A stretch of DNA of 64,000 bases from Priestia koreensis (GTDB lineage Bacteria > Bacillota > Bacilli > Bacillales > Bacillaceae_H): the NCBI RefSeq assembly GCF_001274935.1, contig NZ_LILC01000013.1, positions 310,001 through 374,000 of the forward strand. The letters run 5' to 3'. Each line of letters opens with the position of its first letter. The first letter of the stretch is position 1. Below the pieces are notes generated by a model, which saw only the letters and a program-made list of their open reading frames with translations, did not search any database and was not told the DNA's origin. The position numbers and the translations under genes are program-made. Below, piece after piece: positions 1 to 8,971 of this stretch.

Positions 1-1
1 T

Positions 2-604
2 TCACATCCGCTTACTGAAAAAGTGGCCACGTGGTCAGGTGATACCCCGTTTTCATACGAGGTCGTTTGGCCAAAAGAGGAAAGCGGATCGGTAAACGTC
101 GGAAAAATTTCAATGAGCATTCATACGGGTACGCATATTGATGCGCCGTTTCATTTTGATTCAGAGGGCAAACGTGTCGGAGCGCTCGATGTCTCGGTTT
201 ATATCGGAACTTCAAAAGTGATCGACGTGTCAGAAGTAAGCTGTGTGACACAAGAGCTGCTAGCTGACTATCTACCACTTCCACCGCGCCTTTTACTGAA
301 AACGAAACAGCAAACGGACCCCAATCGCTTTCCCGATCACGTCACTGAGCTTGATCCACGAATTGGTCCGTGGTTGAAGGAGCAGGGCGTTGTACTGTTA
401 GGAATTGATACCGCGTCCGTTGATCATTTAGAGAGCAAAGAGATGCTTGTTCACTACGCTCTGTTTGATAACGGTGTACATATTTTAGAAAATGCCTGGC
501 TTGATCATGTGGCGCCTGGTGATTATGAGCTGATTGCGCTGCCGTTAAACATTATCGATGCTGACGGAAGCCCGGTTCGCGCCGTTATTCGTCCACTCTT
601 ATAA
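2..604 (+). CDS. kynB: kynurenine formamidase / cyclase-family protein (5'-truncated by window edge)
   Basis: Metal-dependent amidohydrolase of the cyclase/KynB family, expected to hydrolyse N-formylkynurenine to kynurenine in tryptophan breakdown. The signature HTGTHIDAPFH is visible; its His and Asp residues bind the metal. The frame stays open to the left edge, and the residues SHPLTEK before the first in-window GTG (position 23) fit the usual start of the family, so the true start lies just outside the window. The stop at 602-604 overlaps the 3' end of the convergent acyltransferase gene by 20 bp with no terminator between them. Family assignment is firm. The exact substrate is inferred, because the neighbouring kyn genes are not in the window. 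Confidence 0.85.
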   Translation, partial: SHPLTEKVATWSGDTPFSYEVVWPKEESGSVNVGKISMSIHTGTHIDAPFHFDSEGKRVGALDVSVYIGTSKVIDVSEVSCVTQELLADYLPLPPRLLLKTKQQTDPNRFPDHVTELDPRIGPWLKEQGVVLLGIDTASVDHLESKEMLVHYALFDNGVHILENAWLDHVAPGDYELIALPLNIIDADGSPVRAVIRPLL

Positions 605-1100
605 GAGGCGTCACCTGTTTTTCGCTAGAAGTTGCGCTGTCTCCAATGATTCGGTGTAAGCGAATGCGATTGTATCGCTGAACCATAATAAAAGGGACGT
701 TAGCAATCAGTGCATACACCACCATCATCATGCCGATAAAAGCTGGATTCCATAGAAAAAAGAGAAAACTAGGTGGGATACATAGAAGGTGAGCGAATTC
801 TGCGCGCCTTGTTTCGTATAAAAATAGCAGTAGGTTACGATCCATATCACCGAGGGAACGTTTGGCTTTCCCTCCTTTAAATAAGGCACCTGCTTCTGGA
901 AGACGATCCTTCCACTTTTTTATACGTAGCTTGTCGTATAAGCGACCACTTTGTTCCCAGCCTCTCTCTTTATATACCGACCCGTTTCTCATAAAAAAGC
1001 GGATCGGAAGCTTTGCACACCCATAGGAAATGCCAATGTGCACAAAAAGCCACGTTCCTGCATTGACGATAATGCTCCAAATCGGGGAGAATTCAATCAA
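585..1100 (-). CDS. crtO: CrtO-like glycosyl-diaponeurosporenoate acyltransferase
   Basis: Small membrane protein of about 171 residues resembling CrtO, the acyltransferase that esterifies the sugar of glycosyl-4,4'-diaponeurosporenoate, the last step of staphyloxanthin-type carotenoid synthesis. It has N-terminal and C-terminal hydrophobic segments around a polar centre with KERGWEQSGRLYDKLRIKKW, typical of the family. I place the start at the TTG at 1100-1098: it follows an AAAGGAGGGAAAG ribosome binding site and overlaps the stop of the upstream glycosyltransferase by 4 bp, which suggests translational coupling. A longer frame to 1169 exists but runs inside the glycosyltransferase. The 3' end overlaps the convergent kynB-like gene by 20 bp. 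The function is inferred from family and context. Confidence 0.75.
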   Translation of the reverse strand: MIEFSPIWSIIVNAGTWLFVHIGISYGCAKLPIRFFMRNGSVYKERGWEQSGRLYDKLRIKKWKDRLPEAGALFKGGKAKRSLGDMDRNLLLFLYETRRAEFAHLLCIPPSFLFFLWNPAFIGMMMVVYALIANVPFIMVQRYNRIRLHRIIGDSATSSEKQVTPLIRVDE

Positions 1101-2191
1101 GAATCTTTCCCTCCTTTTACCGCAATATCTCTCCCCTTCCACGAGACCTTTTTTAAAATCGTCGTACAAAACAGCGAGTATGTAAAAACGATCGTAAAAA
1201 AGAGAATGTGGACGGGAAATAAAAAAGCGGTGATCCAGCCGAAGCTTCCGATCTTGCTGAGGGACCAGCGAAACTGCAGAAACAGCAATCCGTATAGTGC
1301 CAGTAACACATACAGCCCTTCTCCTGATGCTTGAAACAGCTTAATCGCAATGGTCATACTACCCGTAATCCACGTACTGATTAACAACAAATCATAAGGA
1401 TTCGTCGCCGCTGCGCCAGAAGCAAAGCTCTTCGCCCACCCGTTTACTAACGTACGAAGGCCACCTGGATACATTCTCATTGAAATGGTTCCTTTTCCAC
1501 TGATACAGCGAATTTTCCCGCCGTGACGAACAACGTGCTGCCCGAGCGCCATGTTTTCCACAATTTCCTGCTTAATGATGTTATGACCACCATAGTAAAA
1601 GTAGGCAGATTTAGAGCAAAGCAGACACTGACCGAATGCTCCCATCGACGACTCCCCGTTTGGCATGAATTTTGGACGCATCGAAATCATCGTAATTAAA
1701 TTAAAAAACGCTGATCCATATTCATACCACTTTTCCACACGGTGATAGGGCTGTACCGACAGCCACCCTTTTTCGGTGGAATAGGCGTTAAGAAGCTTTT
1801 GAAGTCCTCCTTCATCGACGATAATATCTGCGTCTAAAAAGAGAAGATGTTCTCCCTGTGCCGCTAGCGCCCCGTTCCAGCACGCCCATGACTTCCCAAG
1901 CCATCCGTCCGGTAAATCAGGTACGGATATCACTCTTGCTCCGTAATAATTGGCAACCTCTGCTGTTCTGTCATCCGAGTGATCATCCATTACAATGATC
2001 TCAAGTGCGTCTGACCACTGAGGAAGGAGCGATTGTAGCAGCTGCTCGATGTTTTTCTCCTCGTTACGTGCGGGAATAATAACAGAAACGGGATTTCGCC
2101 TTTTCTCGGAAGTTGTTCGCTTAATGTACGAAATTCTCCAGATCAAGCTCATTCCTAATACGACGGCTAAACCACTTATAATCCAGTTCAC
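1097..2191 (-). CDS. crtQ: CrtQ-like family 2 glycosyltransferase
   Basis: Membrane-associated GT-A glycosyltransferase of 364 residues, probably adding a sugar to the carboxyl end of a C30 carotenoid acid (4,4'-diaponeurosporenoate glycosyltransferase). It has an N-terminal membrane helix, then PVSVIIPARNEEKNIEQLL, the nucleotide-sugar motif MDDHSDDRT, the DXD-type LFLDADI near residue 120, and two or three C-terminal membrane helices. The GTG start at 2191 has an AAGGAAGGTG site 7 bases upstream. It sits 14 bp after the aldehyde dehydrogenase and overlaps crtO by 4 bp, so the three genes form one operon matching the order of chemical steps (aldehyde to acid, glycosylation, acylation). Confidence 0.8.
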   Translation of the reverse strand: MNWIISGLAVVLGMSLIWRISYIKRTTSEKRRNPVSVIIPARNEEKNIEQLLQSLLPQWSDALEIIVMDDHSDDRTAEVANYYGARVISVPDLPDGWLGKSWACWNGALAAQGEHLLFLDADIIVDEGGLQKLLNAYSTEKGWLSVQPYHRVEKWYEYGSAFFNLITMISMRPKFMPNGESSMGAFGQCLLCSKSAYFYYGGHNIIKQEIVENMALGQHVVRHGGKIRCISGKGTISMRMYPGGLRTLVNGWAKSFASGAAATNPYDLLLISTWITGSMTIAIKLFQASGEGLYVLLALYGLLFLQFRWSLSKIGSFGWITAFLFPVHILFFTIVFTYSLFCTTILKKVSWKGRDIAVKGGKDS

Positions 2192-2205
2192 TGTTTACAC
2201 CTTCC

Positions 2206-3603
2206 TTATCGATGAAACCATTTCATATAGGTAGACAAAATCGAAATCGTGTCTTTTTTATAGGGATACCAGTTCATTTCTCGGTTGCGGCTCCCTTTCC
2301 CTGACATGATGGCTTTTACATTACAAAACGTATATAACCCCTCCGGTCCGTGATAACGACCGAAACCACTTTTTTTGCTACCACCAAACGGAAGATGCAT
2401 GTTTGAGATATTACGGACCACGTCGTTAATGAAACAATTTCCGGTCTCAAGAGCAAACACAATGTCTTCTGCGGCTTTAATATTTCGAGTAAATATGCTA
2501 GCATTCAGTCCATATTTCGAGTCGTTCGCTAGTCGAATAGCTTCTTCGACCGTTGAGAACGTCATGATCGGCATAACAGGCGCAAATGTTTCACTTTTCA
2601 TAATCGTCATCGTATGATTGGCGTTTGTTAAAACAACGGGTGACCAGTGCGGATACAGCTGATCAAGCGTTCCACAAACGAGCTTAGCTCCTTGATCAAG
2701 CGCTTGCCTCACCTGTCGCAACGCTTCGTTAAAGCCTTCAATCGTCGTCATTCCTCCCATGAACTCTTCCATTTCTTCGGTATACGTCTTCACCTTTTCA
2801 ACAAACGTCGCAAGAATCGACTCGTGGACATACACACGCTCAATGCTGACACACACTTGTCCACTGTTCATAAAGCTTCCCCAGACAGCAGCCCTCGCCG
2901 CACGCTCAATATTGGCATCTGCTAGCACAATCATTGGATCTTTTCCACTGAGCTCTAGATCACACGGAATGAGCAGCGGAGCCGCTCGTTTTAAAATCTC
3001 CTTACCTACTCCTTCGCTACCTGTAAAAAAGATTTTATTGGGTCCCTGCTCAATAAGCTGCTCTCCTATTCCTTTATCACCCCATGTGACTTGAATCACT
3101 CCTTCTGGAAGACCTAGCTCAGAAAGAAGCGTCGCAACCTTTTCAGCTATCTTCGGAAGCCGCTCACTCATCTTTAAAATAATTGTATTCCCGGTTATGA
3201 AAGCTGAAATAAGGGGAAGAATGGAAAGCTGAAGCGGGTAATTCCAAGGCGCAAATAGTAAGACTACGCCTAAGGAATCGTATTGAATATAGGAATGATT
3301 ACCCCAAAAAGTAAGCGGAGTAGATCGTTTTTTAGGTGCTAACATAGCTTCAGCATTTTTCTCGTAATACGAGAGCGCATCAATTGTGGCTAAGACATCG
3401 CCTGTTAAAATATCTACCTTATGACGAAACGTTGCTTCATGTATGGCTTCTACCCATTCGTCAATGTCCTTTAAAAGCCGCTCTCGCAGTTTTTTTACAT
3501 AGCGTAAGCGCGTAGCTAATGTGGACATTTTCCATCCGGTGTGTGCCTGTCGAGCCCTTTTCATCATAATTTCTGCTGTACTTTGATCGTTATTCACGCT
3601 CAT
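2206..3603 (-). CDS. aldehyde dehydrogenase, probable 4,4'-diaponeurosporenal dehydrogenase
   Basis: NAD(P)-dependent aldehyde dehydrogenase of 465 residues, the class with a hydrophobic C-terminus (IMSG...TYMKWFHR) that associates with membranes. Visible motifs are FAPWNYPL, FFTGSEGVGKEIL (cofactor loop), ELSGKDP (general-base Glu) and NSGQVC (catalytic Cys). Its place between a carotenoid oxygenase and a carotenoid glycosyltransferase suggests that it oxidises the terminal aldehyde made by CrtP to the acid used by CrtQ, like staphylococcal AldH. It could instead act on general fatty or aromatic aldehydes. Start ATG at 3603 after an AGGGAAGGAACC site. First gene of the minus-strand carotenoid operon, divergent from crtP. 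Confidence 0.8.
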   Translation of the reverse strand: MSVNNDQSTAEIMMKRARQAHTGWKMSTLATRLRYVKKLRERLLKDIDEWVEAIHEATFRHKVDILTGDVLATIDALSYYEKNAEAMLAPKKRSTPLTFWGNHSYIQYDSLGVVLLFAPWNYPLQLSILPLISAFITGNTIILKMSERLPKIAEKVATLLSELGLPEGVIQVTWGDKGIGEQLIEQGPNKIFFTGSEGVGKEILKRAAPLLIPCDLELSGKDPMIVLADANIERAARAAVWGSFMNSGQVCVSIERVYVHESILATFVEKVKTYTEEMEEFMGGMTTIEGFNEALRQVRQALDQGAKLVCGTLDQLYPHWSPVVLTNANHTMTIMKSETFAPVMPIMTFSTVEEAIRLANDSKYGLNASIFTRNIKAAEDIVFALETGNCFINDVVRNISNMHLPFGGSKKSGFGRYHGPEGLYTFCNVKAIMSGKGSRNREMNWYPYKKDTISILSTYMKWFHR

Positions 3604-3627
3604 CGGTTCCTTCCCTATTAACGGTGT

Positions 3628-3642
3628 TAGTCTTCTGGACTA
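3628..3642. promoter_or_regulatory. small inverted repeat in the divergent carotenoid promoter region
   Basis: The 78-bp gap between the divergent aldehyde dehydrogenase and crtP genes carries TAGTC-N5-GACTA, followed by another TAGTC copy at 3646-3650. It could be an operator controlling both directions. This is inference from symmetry and position only. Confidence 0.25.
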
Positions 3643-3681
3643 GTGTAGTCAAAAAATATGAATTTCATAAGGAGAGATGGT

Positions 3682-5196
3682 ATGTCAAAGAAAGTTATTA
3701 TTATCGGAGCTGGTTTAGGAGGTTTGTCAACGGCAGTTCGTCTTGCCGTAGACGGATTTGATGTAACCGTATTAGAAAAAGGTGAACGTATTGGCGGGAA
3801 ATTGAATATCCGCAAAGGAAATGGATTTACGTTTGATACAGGACCATCCATTTTAACGATGCCATGGGTACTAGAAAAGCTGTTTGATAGTGCGGGACGA
3901 AACATTAACAACTATATGACGATCGAGCGCATTGAGCCGCAGTGGAGAACGTTTTTTGAAGACGGAAAAGTAATTGATGTGAGCAGCGATCTCCCGACCA
4001 TGCTTGATGAAATTCGCGGTCTTTCTGAAAAGGATGCGAACGGCTTCTTCGATTATTTAGCGTACTGCAGCCGCATGTACGAATACAGCATGAAGAGCTT
4101 TTATAGTAAAAGCATTAGCGGTCTAAATGACCTGCGCACGATGCATTCCTTAAAGGAACTTCTCGCGATGGACCCAACGAAATCAATGGACATGGCGACT
4201 CGAAAGTTCTTTGAAAGCAAGCACCTTCGCCAGCTGTTTAATTTCCTTGTAATGTATGTTGGTTCATCACCATATCATGCGCCAGCAATTTTATCGCAGC
4301 TTGCACACGTACAGCTTGGTCTTGGCATTTACTATGTAGACGGCGGGATGTACAAGATTGCAGAAGGTATTGGCCAATTATTAGATGAGCTTGGAGTTGA
4401 AGTTCGTCTGAATACACCAGTAAAAGAAATTTTAGCCACAGAGAAAAAAGCAACAGGCGTTGTATTAGAGTCTGGTGATGTGCTTCATGCCGATATTATC
4501 GTATCGAATCTAGAAGCCATTCCTGCACATAAAACATTATTAAACAAAATTGTCGGTGCACATAAAACCGTCAACGAAATGGAAAAATTCATCCCATCTG
4601 TTTCTGGATTAGTGCTACTACTTGGTGTTAATCGTACCTACGATCATTTGGCTCACCATAACTTTTTCTTCTCACGTGATCCAGAGCGCGAGTTCCATCA
4701 AATCTTTAACGAAGGAAAACCCGCGGATGATCCAACGATTTATATCGGCATTTCGGCAAAATCGGACGGAACACACTCACCGGTCGGAAAAGAAAATCTA
4801 TTCGTTTTAACACACGTTCCACCTTTAAAAGAAGGACAGGACTGGTCACAGTTTACGGAAGGCTACCGCGAGCTTGTTTTAGCGAAGCTTGAGCGAATGG
4901 GCGTGACAAACTTATCGTCTAGCATTGAATTTGAGCATCAATTCACCCCGAATACGCTCAAAGATTTGTACGGAGCTAACGGTGGTTCCATTTACGGTGT
5001 CGCAGCAGATCGCAAGAAAAACGGCGGTTTCCGCATCGCAAACAGAAGTAAATTACTGAACAACTTGTACTTTGTTGGCGGCTCTACTCACCCAGGCGGA
5101 GGTGTCCCAATGGTTACACTATCAGGACAGCTAACAGCGGATGCGATTGTGGAAGATACAGGAATCAAGCGTACTGTAAAGAAGAATATTGGGTAA
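3682..5196 (+). CDS. crtP: CrtP-type diaponeurosporene oxygenase (phytoene desaturase family)
   Basis: FAD-dependent oxidoreductase of 504 residues. The N-terminal dinucleotide-binding motif is VIIIGAGLGGLSTA with the Glu of VLEKGERIGGK. I assign CrtP (terminal methyl oxidation to the aldehyde) rather than the desaturase CrtN because GPSILTMPWVLEKLF, the LAHHNFFFS segment and the C-terminal FVGGSTHPGGGVPMVTLSG resemble staphylococcal CrtP more than CrtN. Start ATG at 3682 follows AAGGAGAG; an in-frame ATG at 3658 lacks a site. No desaturase crtN or synthase crtM is in the window, so the early pathway must be encoded elsewhere. Monocistronic, with an intrinsic terminator right after the stop. 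Confidence 0.85.
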   Translation: MSKKVIIIGAGLGGLSTAVRLAVDGFDVTVLEKGERIGGKLNIRKGNGFTFDTGPSILTMPWVLEKLFDSAGRNINNYMTIERIEPQWRTFFEDGKVIDVSSDLPTMLDEIRGLSEKDANGFFDYLAYCSRMYEYSMKSFYSKSISGLNDLRTMHSLKELLAMDPTKSMDMATRKFFESKHLRQLFNFLVMYVGSSPYHAPAILSQLAHVQLGLGIYYVDGGMYKIAEGIGQLLDELGVEVRLNTPVKEILATEKKATGVVLESGDVLHADIIVSNLEAIPAHKTLLNKIVGAHKTVNEMEKFIPSVSGLVLLLGVNRTYDHLAHHNFFFSRDPEREFHQIFNEGKPADDPTIYIGISAKSDGTHSPVGKENLFVLTHVPPLKEGQDWSQFTEGYRELVLAKLERMGVTNLSSSIEFEHQFTPNTLKDLYGANGGSIYGVAADRKKNGGFRIANRSKLLNNLYFVGGSTHPGGGVPMVTLSGQLTADAIVEDTGIKRTVKKNIG

Positions 5197-5197
5197 T

Positions 5198-5235
5198 AAA
5201 AAAGGCGCTGCTTAAAAAATAAGCAGTGCCTTTTT
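5198..5235. terminator. intrinsic terminator between convergent crtP and map
   Basis: Inverted repeat AAAGGCGCTGCTTA / TAAGCAGTGCCTTT with T runs on both sides, so it can serve both convergent genes. Confidence 0.85.
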
Positions 5236-5238
5236 GGA

Positions 5239-5985
5239 TTATTGCGCTGTTAAAATGATTGGACCTTCTTTTGTAATCGCAATCGTGTGCTCATACTGTG
5301 CAGACCAGCCGCCATCAATAGTACGAGCTGTCCAACCGTTTTTGTCCATTTTACTTTTATATGATCCCGTGTTGATCATCGGTTCAATTGTAAAGACCAT
5401 TCCCTCTTTTAAACGCGCGCCTTTTCCAGGAAGCCCGTAGTGAGGTACGTATGGATCTTCATGGATAGAGGAGCCAATGCCGTGGCCCGTAAAATCACGT
5501 ACAACAGAATAGCCTTCACCTTCAGCATACTTCTGAATAACGTGACCAATGTCACCAACGCGATTTCCAACTACAGATGCTTCAATTCCTTTGTATAGCG
5601 CTTCTTTCGTTACGTCCATTAAACGCTGCGTTTCGTCTGAAACCTTTCCAACCGCATACGTCCATGCCGAATCAGCAAGTGCGCCGTTTAAGTTTACAAC
5701 CATATCGATCGTTACCATGTCACCCTCTTGTAACGGCTTTTTACGAGGGAATCCGTGGCATACTTCATCATTAATGGATGCACAAGTTGCATATTTGTAG
5801 CCCTGATAGCCTTTTTGTTCAGGCGTAGCTCCGTGCTCTTTTAAAAATTTCTCCACAAATTTCTCGATTTCCATTGTTGTCACACCTGGTGCAATCATTT
5901 TTGCAATTTCACGGTGACAAGCAGCGAGTACTTTTCCTGCTTCATGCATTAGCGCAATTTCGCGCTCGGTTTTTAACGTAATCAA
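5239..5985 (-). CDS. map: type I methionine aminopeptidase
   Basis: Cytosolic enzyme of 248 residues that removes the initiator methionine from new proteins. It shows the pita-bread metallopeptidase pattern: Asp ligands in TIDMVVNLNGALADSAWTY, His in DFTGHGIGSSIHEDP, Glu in FTIEPMI and Glu in QYEHTIA. The start is TTG at 5985 with AAGGAAGG upstream; there is no better ATG. Bacilli usually carry one map in the ribosomal-protein cluster and a stand-alone second copy; the lack of ribosomal neighbours suggests this is the stand-alone (YflG/MapB-type) gene. Confidence 0.9.
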   Translation of the reverse strand: MITLKTEREIALMHEAGKVLAACHREIAKMIAPGVTTMEIEKFVEKFLKEHGATPEQKGYQGYKYATCASINDEVCHGFPRKKPLQEGDMVTIDMVVNLNGALADSAWTYAVGKVSDETQRLMDVTKEALYKGIEASVVGNRVGDIGHVIQKYAEGEGYSVVRDFTGHGIGSSIHEDPYVPHYGLPGKGARLKEGMVFTIEPMINTGSYKSKMDKNGWTARTIDGGWSAQYEHTIAITKEGPIILTAQ

Positions 5986-6175
5986 ATTAAATCCTTCCTT
6001 TCACTTTCACCTTGCTACACAAACTATATCATAGTCTTTATGCTTCTCACTACTCCAAGACCCTCGTATTTCCTAGTTTGGCACAAAGCAAAAAAATAAA
6101 CTATTTTGGAAATTTTCTGTTTTTCACCCTTATCATACGCATAAACGGAATGTCTTATTGCCTACTGTGACAGAA

Positions 6176-6205
6176 AAAGAAGCTCTACTAACGAGCTCCT
6201 TTAGT
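6176..6205 (-). terminator. probable intrinsic terminator after the SDR gene
   Basis: On the minus strand AAGGAGCTC and GAGCTTCTT pair with one mismatch around a 7-base loop, followed by a T run, directly after the SDR stop codon. Confidence 0.6.
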
Positions 6206-6206
6206 C

Positions 6207-6965
6207 TTAAAAATTCATGCGTGATTGGCCACCGTCAACGTTCAATGTAGCGCCTACTACCCAAGACGCCTTGTCAGAAGCTAAAAACGTCACAACGTTT
6301 GCCACTTCTTCTGGCTTGCCAAAACGTCCAGCAGGAATTTGCTCCGCCACAAATTGCTTCATTTTTTCTGGATTCTCCTCGACACGCTTGATCCAGTTAC
6401 CTGTTGGATGAAGAATGCTTCCTGGTGCGACGCCGTTGACACGAATTCCATCTTTAATCACTTCATCTGCCAACGATTTTGTGAAGCTAATCATCGCAGC
6501 TTTTGCGTTGTTATACGTCACTTTCCCGCCGCTCTCACGACCAAAAATAGAGGTGATATTAATAATACTTCCGCTTCCTGCAGCTTTCATTTCGTTCACC
6601 GCTAGCTGACTGAGGTGAACGCCTGATACGTAGTTCAGCTCCATCGCTTCTACAAATGTATCAAGATCCGTTTCCATTGCCGTACTACCATTACTTCCGC
6701 CTGCGTTGTTTACAAGCACATCAATGCGTCCGAAATCTTGCACAAATTGCTGAATAAGCTGCTCACGCTCTGCTTTTTTGGAAACGTCGACTTGATACGC
6801 TTTTATGTTTGGATACTGCTTTTTCATCTCATCGAGCGATTCTTGTCCGCGTGCCGCAATTCCTACGTTCGCACCTTCTGCTAAAAAGCTCTCTGTAATC
6901 GATTTTCCAATCCCTTTTGATCCACCTGTAATTAATACGCTTTTACCTTGAAGTTCTAATTCCAT
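6207..6965 (-). CDS. SDR family NAD(P)-dependent oxidoreductase
   Basis: Short-chain dehydrogenase of 252 residues. It shows the Rossmann motif TGGSKGIG, the NNAG motif (VNNAGGSNG), the catalytic Ser in NITSIFGRESGG, the Tyr-x-x-x-Lys pair in TYNNAKAA and the C-terminal GGQSRMNF. The Tyr is placed in VTYNNAKAA where many SDRs have YxxSK. The substrate cannot be told from sequence. I start it at the ATG at 6965, behind AAGGAGCGAG; an upstream in-frame extension to 7016 has no site. It is divergent from the MATE gene by about 110 bp. Confidence 0.85.
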   Translation of the reverse strand: MELELQGKSVLITGGSKGIGKSITESFLAEGANVGIAARGQESLDEMKKQYPNIKAYQVDVSKKAEREQLIQQFVQDFGRIDVLVNNAGGSNGSTAMETDLDTFVEAMELNYVSGVHLSQLAVNEMKAAGSGSIINITSIFGRESGGKVTYNNAKAAMISFTKSLADEVIKDGIRVNGVAPGSILHPTGNWIKRVEENPEKMKQFVAEQIPAGRFGKPEEVANVVTFLASDKASWVVGATLNVDGGQSRMNF

Positions 6966-7074
6966 CTCATCTCGCTCCTTATGTACAAAAAAATAACGAA
7001 TTTGTAAGTTTTTCATATTTTAGCATGGTATAATCGCTTTTGTTATAAAGTCTAACACATATTGAGGGATAACA

Positions 7075-8457
7075 ATGAAGCAAACGTTTTCGAACGCACA
7101 AAAAATCAAACAGCTTTTTATGATTTTAATTCCCATTTTAATTACGCAGCTAGCCATGTTCTCGATGAACTTTTTTGACACGACGATGTCTGGGCACTTT
7201 AATAAGCATGACTTAGCAGGCGTTGCTATTGGGTCTAGTCTATGGATTCCTGTTTTTACAGGATTAAGTGGTATTTTAATGGGAATCACGCCTATTATCG
7301 CTCAGCTTGTAGGAAGTAACGAAAAGAAAAAGGTTCCCTTTACCGTGATACAAGGTATCTATGTGGCGGTTGGGATGGCCGCTCTAATCGTGGTCATTGG
7401 CTTTTTTGTACTCGATCCCATTCTAGCTGGCATGAAGCTTGATCACGAGGTGCAGCGGATCGCCAAAGAGTACTTAATTGCTTTATCATTTGGTATTTTC
7501 CCATTATTTATTTACACGGTTCTTCGCAATTTCATTGATGCGCTTGGGCAAACGAGAACGACGATGCTTATTACGCTTTTTGCGCTGCCTATTAATATTG
7601 CTTTGAACTATTTGCTTATATTCGGTAATTTCGGATTTCCAAAGCTAGGCGGCGTTGGATCTGGTTACGCAACAGCTATTACCTATTGGTGTATTTTAGC
7701 TCTGGCTGCTTTTATTATTTGGAAAAAGAGCCCGTTTTCCCATTATCACCTGTTCAGATCATTCTCTTCCATCGCTTTTTCTACATGGAAGGAAATATTA
7801 AAAATTGGCGTTCCCATTGGCCTTTCCATCTTTTTTGAAACGAGCATTTTTGCGGCGGTTACACTGTTTATGAGCGCGTATGATACGAATACGATTGCCT
7901 CTCATCAAGCTGCCATGAATTTTGCTTCGTTTCTGTACATGATTCCACTAAGCATTTCAATGGCACTAACGATCGTCATCGGATTTGAGACAGGTGCAAA
8001 ACGTAAAGAAGATGCGAGAAGATATAGCAAGCTAGGTATTTCATTTGCTGTTACGATGTCACTCGTGTGCGCGCTTATTCTCTTTTTCTTCCGAGAGCAG
8101 GTGGCAGGCATTTATACAAATGATAGGGGCGTGCTGAAGTTAACTGCTCATTTCTTAATTTACGCCCTATTTTTCCAGCTTTCTGATGCGGTTCAGGCTC
8201 CAATTCAAGGGATTTTACGAGGCTATAAAGATGTGAACTTCACCTTTATTATGGCCCTCATTTCGTACTGGGTGATTGGCCTGCCGGCTGGCTATTTACT
8301 TGCTAACTATACGGATCTTTCCGCTTTCGGCTATTGGATTGGCTTAATTTCTGGTCTGGCGGCTGGAGCGATTGGCCTTTCATACCGCCTTAGATGGGCA
8401 CAAAAAAAACAATGGATTGGAGGAAACACAAATGATTCGCAAAGGAACCACGCATGA
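7075..8457 (+). CDS. MATE family multidrug/Na+ antiporter (YojI/NorM-like)
   Basis: Integral membrane protein of 460 residues with about 12 hydrophobic helices and the two-fold MATE repeat. The N-terminal segment with FDTTMSGHF and the second-half QAAMNFASF are typical of NorM-like efflux proteins closest to Bacillus YojI. It probably exports cationic drugs or toxic metabolites in exchange for H+ or Na+. ATG at 7075 is preceded by GAGGGAT. The last 26 bp overlap the downstream acetyltransferase, so the two are co-transcribed. Confidence 0.88.
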   Translation: MKQTFSNAQKIKQLFMILIPILITQLAMFSMNFFDTTMSGHFNKHDLAGVAIGSSLWIPVFTGLSGILMGITPIIAQLVGSNEKKKVPFTVIQGIYVAVGMAALIVVIGFFVLDPILAGMKLDHEVQRIAKEYLIALSFGIFPLFIYTVLRNFIDALGQTRTTMLITLFALPINIALNYLLIFGNFGFPKLGGVGSGYATAITYWCILALAAFIIWKKSPFSHYHLFRSFSSIAFSTWKEILKIGVPIGLSIFFETSIFAAVTLFMSAYDTNTIASHQAAMNFASFLYMIPLSISMALTIVIGFETGAKRKEDARRYSKLGISFAVTMSLVCALILFFFREQVAGIYTNDRGVLKLTAHFLIYALFFQLSDAVQAPIQGILRGYKDVNFTFIMALISYWVIGLPAGYLLANYTDLSAFGYWIGLISGLAAGAIGLSYRLRWAQKKQWIGGNTNDSQRNHA

Positions 8458-8938
8458 TCTCGAACGCATAATGAAGATCGTCACAGAAACCCTCTCCATT
8501 ATGAAGGAGCAACATAATGATCAATGGACAGACGAATATCCACAGAAACAAGTATTTGAGCAAGATGTCCAAAATGGAGCGTTGTACGTGGAGGAGAAAA
8601 ACGGTCAGGTGATTGGGTCGATTACAATCGATCAACAGGAAGCTGCTGAGTACAAGCCGATTGCTTGGCAGAGTAAAGATTCAGCTTATGTATTTCATCG
8701 CCTGCTCGTTGATCCGAAAGAGCGTCGTGTAGGTACGGCGTCCTCTCTTTTAGCGTTCGCTGAGCAATTGGCGCTCTCTCATAACGTTCCTTACATGAAG
8801 GCTGATACATATTCTCTGAATAAAGGGATGCAGCGGTTTTTTGAGCGAAATGGATATGAGCTAAGAGGCGAGATGTCCTTTCACGGAAAGAACCATCCTT
8901 TTTATTGCTATGACAAACGGTTAGATGAGAAAAGATAA
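8432..8938 (+). CDS. GNAT family N-acetyltransferase
   Basis: Acetyl-CoA-dependent acetyltransferase of 168 residues. The acetyl-CoA loop is visible as HRLLVDPKERRVGTASSLL, followed by the late strand with NGYELRGEM. The start at 8432 is set by GGAGG at 8419-8423; a longer frame from 8372 runs inside the MATE gene. The overlap with the MATE exporter suggests a joint resistance or detoxification role, which is inference. The substrate is unknown. Confidence 0.85.
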   Translation: MIRKGTTHDLERIMKIVTETLSIMKEQHNDQWTDEYPQKQVFEQDVQNGALYVEEKNGQVIGSITIDQQEAAEYKPIAWQSKDSAYVFHRLLVDPKERRVGTASSLLAFAEQLALSHNVPYMKADTYSLNKGMQRFFERNGYELRGEMSFHGKNHPFYCYDKRLDEKR

Positions 8939-8965
8939 TTCTCTCTGGAACTTCTTTTCTCATCT
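8923..8965. terminator. stem-loop between convergent GNAT and small membrane-protein genes
   Basis: AGATGAGAAAAG pairs with CTTTTCTCATCT across the GNAT stop codon. No long T run follows on either strand, so termination activity is uncertain. Confidence 0.45.
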
Positions 8966-8971
8966 CGTTCG

